From Adenanthera pavonina (taxonomy: Eukaryota; Streptophyta; Magnoliopsida; Fabales; Fabaceae), in NCBI GenBank assembly GCA_026686845.1, contig JAIVEN010000015.1, positions 1,255,001-1,319,000 on the forward strand: a stretch of 64,000 nucleotides of DNA. Direction: 5' to 3'. Under the pieces are notes generated by a model that did not search any database, was not told where the DNA came from, and saw nothing but the letters and a program-made list of their open reading frames with translations. The position numbers and the translations under genes were made by a program. This document shows, one piece after another, positions 50,315 through 62,251 of the stretch (position 1 is the first letter of the stretch; each line of letters opens with the position of its first letter).

Positions 50315-53300
50315 TTATTGACTTCATAAACATATGAGAAGTTATATTTGTATATTTATTTTATATACATATCTATGGTGAATGATTTCAACGATTTGAT
50401 TTGATTTAATAACAATAGAGCAAATCATCATTTATTCTTAGTATAACATGCTATATATATATATGGTTATTTTTATTTTTGCTTCGAAATTTTGTTGGGG
50501 CTTGCTATAAACGTCTCTCCTGATGTTTTTATTGCTTTTTGATCTTCTGAATTTTGCTTTTGACATTTTCTAGAGTATGCTTCTATTGTATTATTAAGAT
50601 TTGGACGACAAATTATAAGACGTTCAAGCTCGAAATTGTTTTTTCTAATTTTGAGAAAACATTATTCTTAACCCATACAATCTGTTCAGAACCATTTTTC
50701 CTTTTTCTCTGAAGGATTTCCCACATAAAACCCATAAAATCCAAAACAAAAAACGAGTCTAGTATCTCACGTTCGCACATGTCTTGAATATGAAATTGGC
50801 ATCCAAGAAATCGTGTCTTTTGGGACAAATGGTTGCCATAAATGAGAAGAGAATTGTTTGACAAAGCTAACGGAACCAGAATCATCGAAAATGATGGCCG
50901 AAATCGCGAGAAACGAAGGAGAGAACGTGTTGGGTCTAACAAACCTGACGAATCTAAGAATTGGGTCAAATTGACCCCAATTGGAGGTGGAAGACGACTT
51001 GAACGGCAGGTTGTTTTGCGTTCACAAAAAAAAATGACGCCTCAACAAGTAAAAAGACGCATTTCACTGCAAGAGAGAGAGAGAAAGAGAGATAGAGAAA
51101 AGGGAAAATGGATTGAGTTATGGGTTCTGGAAGACATTGGCCGGAAACAAACTTTGTCCAATTATATACATATGTTAAAAAGAGCAATAATAAATAATAA
51201 TTAATTATTAATTACATAAAATATTAATTTTTTCATGAGGTGGCATATAGGGTCCGCCGAGACACTTTTTGGCCACATGGAGCATGCTCCCCTAAAAATC
51301 TAGGCATGTGGAGTATGGGGAGATGGCGCATGTCGCTAGAATCACCATCGAAGGCGGCACATGATTAAGCTTGGATTTTCCATTTGTTCATAATTTTTTA
51401 CAATTCTTGCCTTCTTGGGGTGCATGAGGGCACATCCTTGGGTGTTTTTGGAAACAGTTTAATCCAAAAAAGTCCTAAATTCATGTGCTTTATTTTGATA
51501 TATAATTTGCTTGTTTTTAAACAAGTTTTGATACATTATATGGTAATAAATATTTGAAAAACCGCTTAAATGCACTTGTTTTTCTTTTTTTAGGTATTAT
51601 AAGTTCTTTCAAGCATGTATACTCCCTGTGCTAAAATCTCAAGGGTCTAGCATGATTTTAGACAAGATTACTTTATCTGACTTGAGCAATGAGCTACCAA
51701 TATATTCTTCAATGTCAAATTTTGCTCCTTTTGAAAAGGGTGACATGGTGGTTGCCTCACCAATAGTTGAAGCTTTTGAGCAACTACAAAACAACCCTCT
51801 AAAAAATTTGAATGCTAATGACTTAACGTCTATTTGGTTTCACTTCCAAAAATCGATTTGGCCCCAAAATGGAGTTTTCACTGTTCTGCATATTTGGGTG
51901 TCCCAACTAGAGCATGTTGGAGCCGCGATTTAGAAGATAAACGGAGTTGAAGCAAAAGTAACTCCAATGTAGCTTTTCTGTTGGGGCCAACAAAGTTTGA
52001 AGAGACTGATTGTTGTTTCTTGGATTAATTAAAATAAAATCAGATAAAAATTGACTAATAAAAATGAAAACAAATGGTGAATCTGGAAAATAAAATACTC
52101 ATAAAGTTTCTTCTATCTAATAATCAAAATGACCTCCCAAAATTTTAATCTCCATGGACTGACTATAAAAAAATGTTATATTAGATAGACTAGATTTTCA
52201 ATTAAATAAATAAAGATTAAATTTTAGTCTAAGAAAATTAAATTAATTATGAGATAGAGTTTAAATTTAATTTAGAAAAATTATAAGTTAAAATGATAAA
52301 AAATAAGAAAAATAAAATACTAGAAAATAATTTTAAACTTTTATTTTTTAAGAAAAACATATATACACATATATATTTATTGAATAAATATTAGAAAAAG
52401 AAATTTTATTTATCAAAAGTTGGAAAAAAATTATTAGTACTTTTTTTTTAAATCATCCAAACATAATCACTTTTATCCAAATCAATTTTTAAATAAATAA
52501 TCCAAACATAAACACGTTAGTTCAAAATCAATTTTTATCATAACCACGTTGTAAAGCTAATTTTATCAAAACTCATTTTTAACTAATTGCAAACCAAATG
52601 GGCACTTAGAGCTATATTTACTGGATCCTCACAGTAGTTATGATAATGATGGCTATTATTTAGCCACTCCTGACATTGATCCTGAGGAGAATTAAGAGGA
52701 GCAGCCAGAGGTGAATCCAAACGAAGATCTGATAAATGGTCCAAAGGAAGACCTGGAAGAGGACTCAAAGGAAGACTCAGCAAAAAAGGGGACTTCCAAG
52801 CAATCCACCATGACCATAATACCGATTCAATAGAGGAGCTCTCAGTGCAACACCTAAGGTGCAATAAGAAGCTCTACCAAAGGACCCATATGTCCCTATC
52901 GACACTATCTATGATGTCATTAATATAGTAACAGACTTCATCAATATTTCACTCATGAGACCCTTCCTCTACATTCTTTTCTCTATGCGCTGGAGTACTG
53001 TCTTCTGAAGTTTATGTTTGATGGTCAATTTTTCTTTAAACAGACCTGGGTCAATGCTATTTTAGCTTATCTTCTTGATGATGAATTCTGGATGCTCATT
53101 ATATTCACTATATGGGCTCATCCAGATCCATGAGTTTTTTGAAGTCATTGATCTTTTGAAATAGCACAATGATCGACAATTCAACTCCCATGTTCATGTT
53201 ATATATCGTGTGCTGACATTTGAGCACCCTCTACCTAAGAGATAGAAGATAAATCGTTGAATATCATAAAAGAACATAAAAAATGGGGAAGTATGAATGC

Positions 53301-53700
53301 TAGATTTTTTTTTATTTCTTTTACGAATTTTCTTTTAGAAATATTTTTGTTGATTAAGACAATGTTATTTTTTACTAATTATAAAATGTTATGGAATTTT
53401 ATTTATTTCTATGATATTTTATTTTTTGAATTCTCTATTTGAATGGGAGTACTTAATTGGAGTGGAAGCTCATAGAAATAATATTATCTAAAGAGTGATG
53501 AATTTGCATGAATCTTTGGGTAAAAAGTAATGATGAAATTAGGTTACATGTGTTGAGGGTAGACAAATGTAAATTTCTAATCATAGACTTAGTGGAATTG
53601 TTGCGAATTTAATAAAAAATAAATGTAAATAAGAAGACATTGTATATTTATAATAAATCTGTGATATATATATATGTAAAATAGCTAGCAAGAACTTAAT
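50315..53700. other. decayed repeat-rich stretch, no firm gene
   Basis: An open frame at 51628-51933 (plus) follows an acceptor-like tttttttag and gives a well-mixed 101-residue peptide (ILDKITLSDLSNELPIYSSM), but I recognise no family. 52150-52600 is AT-rich and ends in aaccaaatgggcactta, a MITE-like terminus. 52620-53230 has coding-like but broken frames (acidic EEDP-like peptide, then DDEFWML, FEHPLPKR) of unknown origin, possibly old retroelement. Purine-rich 51070-51115 is (GA)n-like. Confidence 0.35.
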
Positions 53701-53929
53701 TGTTGAACTGAACAAAGGCGACAAATTAAATTGGGACAATTGGGACATTTGACATGGTAAGATTTCCCATATTTTAGAAGAGCAAAATTCCATATAGCCC
53801 CAGACTATTCTTATAGTAGAACTAGAACCGGGCAACATGACCCAGTATAGAAGGGATCAAGAGGCTTATCAAGCCTGATAGAGAAAAAATAGTATTAAAC
53901 AAATTACTTTGTTAAGTGCAATGGTTGGT

Positions 53930-54560
53930 GACCTCATGCAAATTTGAGGGATTTCCTACTGTTCAAGCAATGTGGATTGCATTAAAGGATAAGTTTGGTA
54001 ACATTTCAGCAACCAAGCTTAGGAGGCTCATGATTAAGTTTGATACTTATAAGCTATGACTAAACACTCCCATGAGGCAACACGATGTCAAACATGATCA
54101 AAGATCTAAAGTTAGTTAGGCACGTCCTTTCCGACGAACAGCAAATGCAAGTGGTGATTCATTCACTCCCTTCAAATTGGGAACACATGAAAGTGAACCT
54201 GACTCACAATGAAAATATTGTCACTTTTGATGACATGGCTGGACATTTGAAACTCAAGGGTGAGAGGCTGAAGGCTTATAAGTCTTCCAGCCATGCATAT
54301 CTAACTGAAGGAGAAGGTTCCTCCAATTCAAAGCCCAGGTAAGAAAAGGAAAAAAGTTCCAGAAAAAAAGAAAGAAAGGCGGCCTTAAGATTTATAAGGG
54401 CCAAAAAGCTTTCAAGAGGAAGGGAAAAAAGGCACTAGAAAGACTGGCCTGTCCAAGGTCAAATGCTATGCTTGTTAAAAAATTGGGTACTTTGCTCGAA
54501 ATTACACCTGGCAAAACAAGGTGGTATGTCCATATAAGCAATCCTTCTTGCCATAGAGTG
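53930..54560 (+). pseudogene. Ty1/copia gag remnant
   Basis: Joined over stops and frameshifts, the readings include ALKDKFGNISATKLRRLMIK, then MSNMIKDLKLVRHVLSDEQQ, VVIHSLPSNWEHMKVNLTHN and DDMAGHLKLKGERLKAY. These are the central blocks of the gag (UBN2-like) domain of plant copia elements. A broken CCHC knuckle (KCYAC-KIGYFARN, with stop) follows near 54465-54505. Protease, integrase and reverse transcriptase are not present to the right. LTRs were not found. Confidence 0.82.
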
Positions 54561-55802
54561 AGAGAAACTTGCAAGTCAATTTGCAATTTTATATCAATTT
54601 AAAAATAACATCAAGTAGGGTCTTTGACCCAATTTTTACCCAACAAAAAAATAACATCAAGTAGAAGGAAAGAAAATAAATGACCTCATAGATGCATTTA
54701 AGGTACCCCTTAACCAAGAGTCAAAGATTAGTCTTTTTGGAAATGTAGAAATTATCGAAGTAGATTTTATCTCTTTCAATAAGATCTTTCCATGCGCAGG
54801 GAAAAAATTGAACTCTGAACAGCATACTTAACAAACCCAATTACCTATTAATTATATTGGACCTTACTAGTACATTTTTTGTTTTTTGTTTTGTTTTTTT
54901 GGTGAGTATTCAGGGTATTTCTCGACTAACAATCGAAAATTAGTCTCTTTGACATGTAAAAATCATCAAAAGTAAATTACTAAATTTTTTTTGCTTTTAC
55001 AACAAATAGCTATCTCATTAGGCCGTTGGGCCCGTTCCCTCATATTTTTTGTGGGCTAAAACCCAACCAAAAAAACCCATATAGGGATGTACCGTAGAAT
55101 TGGAAGAAACTAGTATGTGACCCTTGCAATGCATATAGTGTTCTTTAAAATTAGAAATGATCATACATAATAGATAATAACATTAAGTTTTGAGTTTAAT
55201 CATCAAATTATATTAATATTTTAAATTGACAATAAGTATACATAATTATAGTTAGTAATAAGCATACAATAACAAAATGAAATATATAAACATACAATAA
55301 CAAAATGAAATAGATAAAATAAACTATCATGATTCACATCATAACATTTTTTCTATACTAAATTATTAAACACTTACTAGTATATTACATTCAATGTTAC
55401 ATTTGTGGCATTGCCATTACGATTTAAAAAAATAAGAATATTTAATTCATGCATTACATTTTATGCGAGGCACCCTTAATGTCAAGATCATGTATAAAAA
55501 AGAGAGCATATAGATGTAAAAACAATATATCAAATATAAATATCAACTAATTGTGACTACTTATAATTGTAAAAGTGCTATATAGGAAAAAAAATGGACA
55601 TTCTCACCCCATTTTTTCATAAGAATAACACATACCAATATGACTTGTTATAACATTAATGAGTTCAAGAACCCAAGTAATCTGAAATTTATTATTACTA
55701 TATATCATTATTACTATTATCCACTATTTTATTAACTAAAATTGGAAATTTTGAAAATTTATAAGTTCAAATGATATTTTATTTTTTCTATATATCTTTA
55801 TT

Positions 55803-55835
55803 ACTTGATCTTAGCCAAAAGGCTGGGAAAGGTAT
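55803..55835 (-). pseudogene. 33-nt U2 snRNA 5'-end fragment flanked by direct repeats
   Basis: The minus strand reads ATACCTTTCCCAGCC followed by TTTTGGCTAAGATCAAGT. This is the first 33 nt of plant U2 snRNA with two changes (the canonical start is ATACCTTTCTCGGCC). The rest of U2 is absent. Imperfect 18-bp direct repeats, TCTATATATCTTTATTAC (787-804 of the 55-kb block) and TCTATATATCTTTATCAC (836-853), flank it, so it is an insertion and not a decayed gene. It is too short to be functional. Confidence 0.82.
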
Positions 55836-58104
55836 TCTATATATCTTTATCACTATTAATTCATTATTATGTTACAATAAATTTTTAGTGTTTGTTATTA
55901 CTTACCCAAAATCAAAATTACCTATTGAATAAAAATGACTTAAAATGATATCTAATATATTCAAACTTAAGTTTGTTTTGAATTTAACTAATAAATTTTA
56001 AAATTTTGCAACCAAAAACATTTATGATGAAAAATAAATTATAACAATTATTAATCTCAAATGATATAATTAGATTTGTGGATTAAACTTCATATGGTAG
56101 AATCAATATTTAAATGATAATAATTTAATATATTTATAATTAAAAAACATTGAATATATGTTTTAATATCATTTATCCTCTGAATTTTTTATTATTTATG
56201 TTGAGATTACATAAGTAATATTTAAATGAAGAAAAATCTCTTAAAATATCTTATACGATTTAAATTGTTTTATCCGTCCAAAAAAACAGTTTTAAAAATT
56301 ATAAAAAGTTGACTTTTTTTTTGATAATTATAATTTTCCATTTTAAGAGACTTGAATAAAATCAAATCTAAGTAAATAAAATAGATATTATTTTCTTTTA
56401 CGTTCAAGAATAACCACTAGTCTAGAGCAAATTACATTGTTTTTCTTTTTCTTTTTCTTTTTTTTTCAAAATTATGAATTTTATTGAAGCTATAGATTTT
56501 GTTATTTTTTAATTTTTTTTCATTTTATCTGAAATGGTAATTTAATAATATGACTTCTTAAATCTTAAAATTTGAACTCAAATTGTGTAACTAATTAATC
56601 TTTATAAATTGTGTAACTAATTAACCTTTATCCATAATACCCGTGGATACTATGCCAAAAAATCTATTCACAAAATTGATTTGATAGTTTAAAATTGATT
56701 TGGAGCAATTTACCGATGTATCTAATAATTAATATGAAAAAACATTTAATAGAAAAGGCATAATATATAAAATTAAATTAAACTGAAATATAAAATTACA
56801 TTAAACACAAATTGATTTCATAAAGATAATTTCATTTTAATGTATTCATTCAAATATAAGTAATAAAAATTAAATCACTTAATTATCGAACAAAGTTAAT
56901 GGTTATTAGTTGTGTTTTTCAATCAAATTTATTAAATAATTATAGATTTAAAATTCCATTTAAAAATATTTAGTCAATTTTTTCCATAATTCTTATTAAT
57001 TAATTTGATTGGGTTCACAATTGAATAATTTAATATCAATTTAAAAAATTATATTAATTAGAAAATATGTTGAATGATATGATTTAATATTGATTAGGAT
57101 TAAATTAATTTATTATAGTTTTCATATAATTTTTTTGACTAAATAAAGAATTTAATTATTATTTAATATATATATATATATGAGAAAATTTATACACTGA
57201 ACACATCATTGACAAAAATCTAATAGAGTGTATTAGTTATGGATAAAAAAACTATATTGTATTAGTTTTATAATTTTTAACAGAAAAAAATATGAATTGC
57301 TTAATTTAAAAATTTGTACTTAACTATATTAACTTCCTTTAATTTTAATAGCATGTTGATATGAAGGTGAAAAACATTAATAATCATCATCCATTAATTT
57401 ATTCTTACTAATTATTTATTATCAACAAATCTGCTAATATCATCCATTAGAAGGATAACATTGTTGTTGACTTATTAAGTGATATTTGTAGCTATTAAAT
57501 TATTATGAGAAGATAATTGAGCTAATCAATTTTACTGTTATACTGATAAATATTAAATTTAACAATTTGTAACCAACAACTTAACTAACACCCTTTTTAT
57601 TTGAAAGTGATTTTAATTCGTTCATATATAATTAATTTTATTATTTTAATGATGGAGTGATATTTGTAGCAAATGCTCAAATAAAAGTGATTGATTGAAG
57701 GTGATATATTCTAGCAAAATATACATAACAAATATAAAATAGACCTTTTAGTTAAGAGGTAATTTTCATTTATTTTTTTAATTTAATTCAATTAAAAGAT
57801 CAATAAATTAAAAAATTATGAAAATTAAAAAATTTCAAAAATTTTGTTTCTTTGAAAATTATAATTTAGAAACTCAAAAATTAATACTTTCTGATTTCAA
57901 TTCCTTTCTTTTAGATTTTTTGACAAATCATAAAAAATATTTATCAAGGTTTTTTTTAGATGTAGCAAATTTTCTTAATTTAAAAAGATAAATTTACAAG
58001 TGCGACTCTTCTTCTTTGTATCTTATTAAGCGCATCGACATAAGCTTGTGCTTCTTTCTATACCCATCAAATTCCCGCTACTTGCTACTTGCTACTTGCA
58101 TAAA

Positions 58105-58148
58105 GCTCAGTTTTCTATTCGTCGTCGCTCAGTTTTCTATTCATCGTC
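58105..58148. repeat. 22-bp tandem duplication
   Basis: Two adjacent copies of a 22-bp unit beginning gctcagttttctattc differ at one base. A short triplicated gctactt motif sits just to the left (58078-58098). Confidence 0.85.
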
Positions 58149-59424
58149 CCACTAGAAATTATAGTGCGCAATGATGTTCCCATTGGTAAGGCTCCATAGA
58201 TATATCACTTTGGAGTAGAGTCAATCCACCATGGTCGGGTCATTGCTGAAGTTCCCTAACTTCTTATTTTTCGATCAAACACAAATAATAAATAATCATT
58301 ATAAGCAAATAAAATTAAAGAGGACCCAATAAAGTAATTTGCAACATGGATAAAAAATTAACAGCAACAATTCAAAATAGATGCATACATAAAGCCAATA
58401 ATCAAGATGATGATATTCCATGGAGAGCATCCCAAACCGAACATTATTGAAAAAAAAAAGTGACTTGCGATTTGAAAATGTGATGAGCTACTTATTTCAC
58501 AATGTGATGATTAACGAAATATTATTGAATAAAAATATTAAAGTAATTGTGATATTTTTATTTTTTTAATTTGTAAAATATCATATTGAGATATATTTTT
58601 TAGAGTAAAAATAAGATATCACTTATTAATAATAAAAAATAGTTTTTAAAATATTAAATTGTACTATATTTGGAGTAACAACCAGATATTACATATAAAT
58701 AATAAAAAATAATTTTTCAAAATTTATCAATTATTTGGTATGGAAATTATGCCTTTGATAAGTCAAGTGTCAGAATTTCATGTGCTTTGACAGGGTACTA
58801 GAGGCATACATTTTTAACAACTTATACTTGCGATTATTGATTTAGCATATATAACAGATAATAGATTGATTGATAGATAATAAGTAATAAATAAATAATA
58901 TAATAATATCAAATTAAATTCTATTTAACATATCAATCATACTCAAAAATTTATTTACTCAATACAATAACTAATTTATAAAATGATTTGAGTAATATAA
59001 ATTTATTTATATTAAAAAAGGAGCTAAATCATAATTAAATTATTAAAATTATAACATTATAATTTAAATTAAATATTAGTATAACTATTATAAATAGGTG
59101 GAAAATAATAATAATATTATCTTTCTAGGTTTTATATATATTTTATTTATAATTAAATTTAATATTTTTTTTAAATTAAAATACGTGGTGCATGTGGTGC
59201 ATCAGCCATTCAACTTTGATTTTACTTCTATATTACTTTTATATTATTTTTGGTTTTACTTTTATATTATATATATATATATAGTAATTTATACAGATAA
59301 TGATTTCATTCGGAATCCATGTAGTAGCACGACAGAATAAACCCTAGCTTTCAAGTTTATGCGGTTGTTGCTTCCGCAAATTGGCGAGCAGTTTTGCTAG
59401 GGTTCCGAATTTTGAAGGAGGAAC

Positions 59425-62251
59425 ATGAGGAGGAGGAAGGAGAAGCAGAAAGCTAAGGTCGAGGACGACGGGTATTCTGAAAACGACAAGAGGGCCTCGT
59501 CAGTGCTCGTTTCGAGCAGTGACGGTGAAGAAGCAAACGAGGATCTGACCCTCCAGATCGAGGAGAAGGCCCAACGTGTGCGTGAGGCGAAGCTGCTCCA
59601 GAACGGTGGCGTATTAGGCGACGGCGGCGGCGATGGCGGTGATGTCAGTCTGGAAAGTGCGGAGGTTAAGTCTAAGAGAACGAAAAGGAAGGTTAAGAAA
59701 GGGGAATCTGGGGATCAAAGTGTGAGTATTATTCCGGTCATTTTTTTATATAGCTATTGAGGTTTATTTTTTGTGCAAGAGGGGGATAATTGAAAGTTGT
59801 AGAACACTCAAATTTTACTTTCTTATTCAAATGGAACTGAAATTTGGAGCATGTACTTCATCTGAATTTGACAAAGGCTTTTCTTTTTCTTTTTTGCTTT
59901 TTTATTAAAATTTAATGCTTTTTCTCTTTGTCAATTAGGCAATTGTAGCTAAAGAGCAAGAGACGAGCGAGGCAGTCAAAGCTAGTGAATCAAATGAGTC
60001 CGCAGAAGCAAGTACGGTTCAGATGAGTGACAATATTGTTCTACGAAAGCTGCTTGTGAGTTTGATCTATTCTTTCTAAACTGTGATTTTGAAAAAACAT
60101 CATACACGAAGGTTTAGATGGGTATGCCTTTCTCTGTGTCTATTCTGTCAGCGGGGTCCAAGGTACTTTGATCCTCCTGATAGTAGTTGGGGAACGTGCT
60201 ACAATTGTGGTGAAGGAGGTCATACTGCAGTGAACTGTACAGCAGCTAAGCGCAAGAAACCATGTTTTGTATGTGGAAGTTTGGAGCATGCTGCAAAAAA
60301 GTGCACCAAAGTATGTTGTTTTTAACAAAAAATATTATCTGTTGCTCTTTTTTGATTCAGCCGTTGATACAATGTATATGATTGGGTCTATGTGAACGAG
60401 AGTGAGTGCTAATACTTTTGTTTTTGTCCGACTTTTTGTAGGCACGAGACTGCTTCATCTGCAAGAAAGGTGGCCACCGTGCCAAAGACTGTCCAGAGAA
60501 GACCACTGGTGGATCTAAAAGTTCAACTTTCTGTTTGAAGTGTGGAAATTCTGGGCATGATATGTTTTCATGCAAGAATAGTTATTCATCGGATGATCTT
60601 AAGGTTGTTCTGTTCTGTATCTTTTTGGTTTCCTTCCCTTATTTTCATTGCAATTTTGTGGGGGGAATTTTTACTGAATTTTGCATTAGTGGGCTACTTT
60701 GAGTATGGAACGCTTACTTGGTAAACGTTTTCTTCTTTCTTTTATTTTTTCAGGAAATACAATGTTATGTTTGCAATGCATTTGGCCATTTATGTTGTGC
60801 CAATTCTGATGATGGTACGAAATGGGAAGTTTCTTGTTACAAATGCGGTCAATTGGGTCATACTGGTTTGGTAAGTTTTATTTTATAGTCTGGCCTTTAT
60901 TAAGTCTAGCCTTTAAGTGTAATCTAGAGGCCTAGGGGAATTTCTTTCGATATTTTATACTTGTGACATTTTCAAATATATCATAAAATGTATAAGCAAA
61001 TTTGATTTAGACTTTCAAGTGAATTTAAAAAATCTAGTGTGCTATCGATCGATCCTCTTTTATGAAACAAGTAATGTTTACAGGTATTTAATGTGTTGTC
61101 TGTTATCTTTACCTACTCATCCATATGAGCGCATTATTATCTTTTACTTTCACAGTATTTTCTGATCTATCATACGATGTGTGTAATCTGTGCTGCAACC
61201 ACTTTCAATTTCGATTAGATGCTGGATATTGTTTACACATTGCTTGATGTACTAAATATTTATTATTGAAGAAAATTGCTTGAAAATCTTGAAGTGGTAC
61301 AGAAATGCATGTTTTACTAGATAAAATCACAAATGAGTGGGAATTAACTAATGCAGGCATGTTCAAGGTTACGTGGAGATACCACTGGTGCAGCCACGCC
61401 TAGCTCATGCTTTAAGTGTGGTGAAGAAGGACATATTGCTCGGGAATGTACCAATTTTGCCAAGGTACTATTGGAAGAGTCCTCTGGTGTAGCCACACCT
61501 AGTTCATGTTATAAGTGCGGTGAAGAAGGACATTTTGCTCGTGAATGTACGAGTTCTGCCAAGGTACTATTGGGTTATGTATTTCAGCTATTCTTAATAT
61601 TGTAACATATTCAGTTTATTAAGGTTTTTATGTTTATATTTGGGATAAATGTCATCTTTTTTACCTCCATGTCTCTGGGAAGACAAGTAGTTTCATGTCC
61701 TCTGTGATAACCTTTTACAGGTAAGGAAGAGGAATCGCCAATTATTAAAAACTCAGAGATTCCATAAGGAGAAAGATTACATGGAGTATGGGTCTGCTCC
61801 TCCTGATATGGGTAAGGCTCATAGAAGGAAAAAGATCCGCAATGAAGATGTGGTTGTAAGCACTCCTCGAAAACCAAAGCATCGGGGTGATTGGATGAAT
61901 GAGGACCTTGGAGAGTTTTCTTCAAAGTTCAAAGGAAGAGGTGTAACAACTCCCAAGAAATCAAAGCATAGAGGTGGTTGGACGACTGAGGATCCTGGAG
62001 ATTATGCTTCACCAAAGCTCCAAGAAAAATCAAAGCGTAGAGGTGTTTGGATGACTGAAGATCCTGAAGAATTCTATCCTAGAAAGTTCAACAACAGATG
62101 GATGTCTCCTGCAACACCGCCTAGGAGGAAGTCATACAACCATGTTGGATCCTCAAGATCACAAGGATCAGCCAATCCTTTTCAGCATAGATTCTCAGGT
62201 TCAAGGTTTGGCAGCTCTAGTACCAATCCACCAAGGTATGACTGGTGGTAA
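59425..62251 (+). CDS. CCHC zinc-knuckle protein, 529 aa, Air/ZCCHC7-like
   Basis: Seven exons join in frame: 59425-59721, 59939-60055, 60152-60310, 60442-60603, 60754-60870, 61357-61563 and 61721-62251. The N-terminus is Lys/Glu-rich (MRRRKEKQKAKVEDDGYSEN). Residues 154 to about 350 hold eight CX2CX4HX4C knuckles: CYNC, CFVC, CFIC, CLKC, CYVC, CYKC, CFKC and CYKC. The fifth (CYVCNAFGHLCCAN) lacks the last Cys, and the sixth is completed across the exon 5/6 junction. The Arg/Lys-rich tail has three repeats around KHRG-W-ED (about residues 400-475) and ends PPRYDWW. The array is like that of Air1/Air2 and ZCCHC7, which bind RNA in TRAMP-type nuclear surveillance. That role is inferred from architecture only. 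The start is the first ATG after a stop-containing leader. Confidence 0.9.
61366..61563 (+). repeat. tandem 99-bp coding duplication with duplicated splice donor
   Basis: Within exon 6, segment 61465-61563 repeats 61366-61464. Both copies encode a GEEGH-AREC knuckle and both end in GCCAAG followed by GTACTATTGG. The second such site is the exon donor; the first sits in coding sequence. Use of the first would shorten the exon by exactly 99 nt, in frame. Confidence 0.85.

Larger units (their letters stand above)
54561..59424. other. AT-rich gene-poor DNA, upstream of the zinc-knuckle gene
   Basis: Dense stops in all frames across 4.8 kb. It contains the U2 fragment at 55803, a small tandem duplication at 58105, a (CTTTTT)n-like run near 56438-56467 and (TA)n runs near 57168 and 59266. 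The TATA-rich stretch 59262-59284 lies about 140 bp before the start codon at 59425 and may be the promoter. No gene was recognised. Confidence 0.5.
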
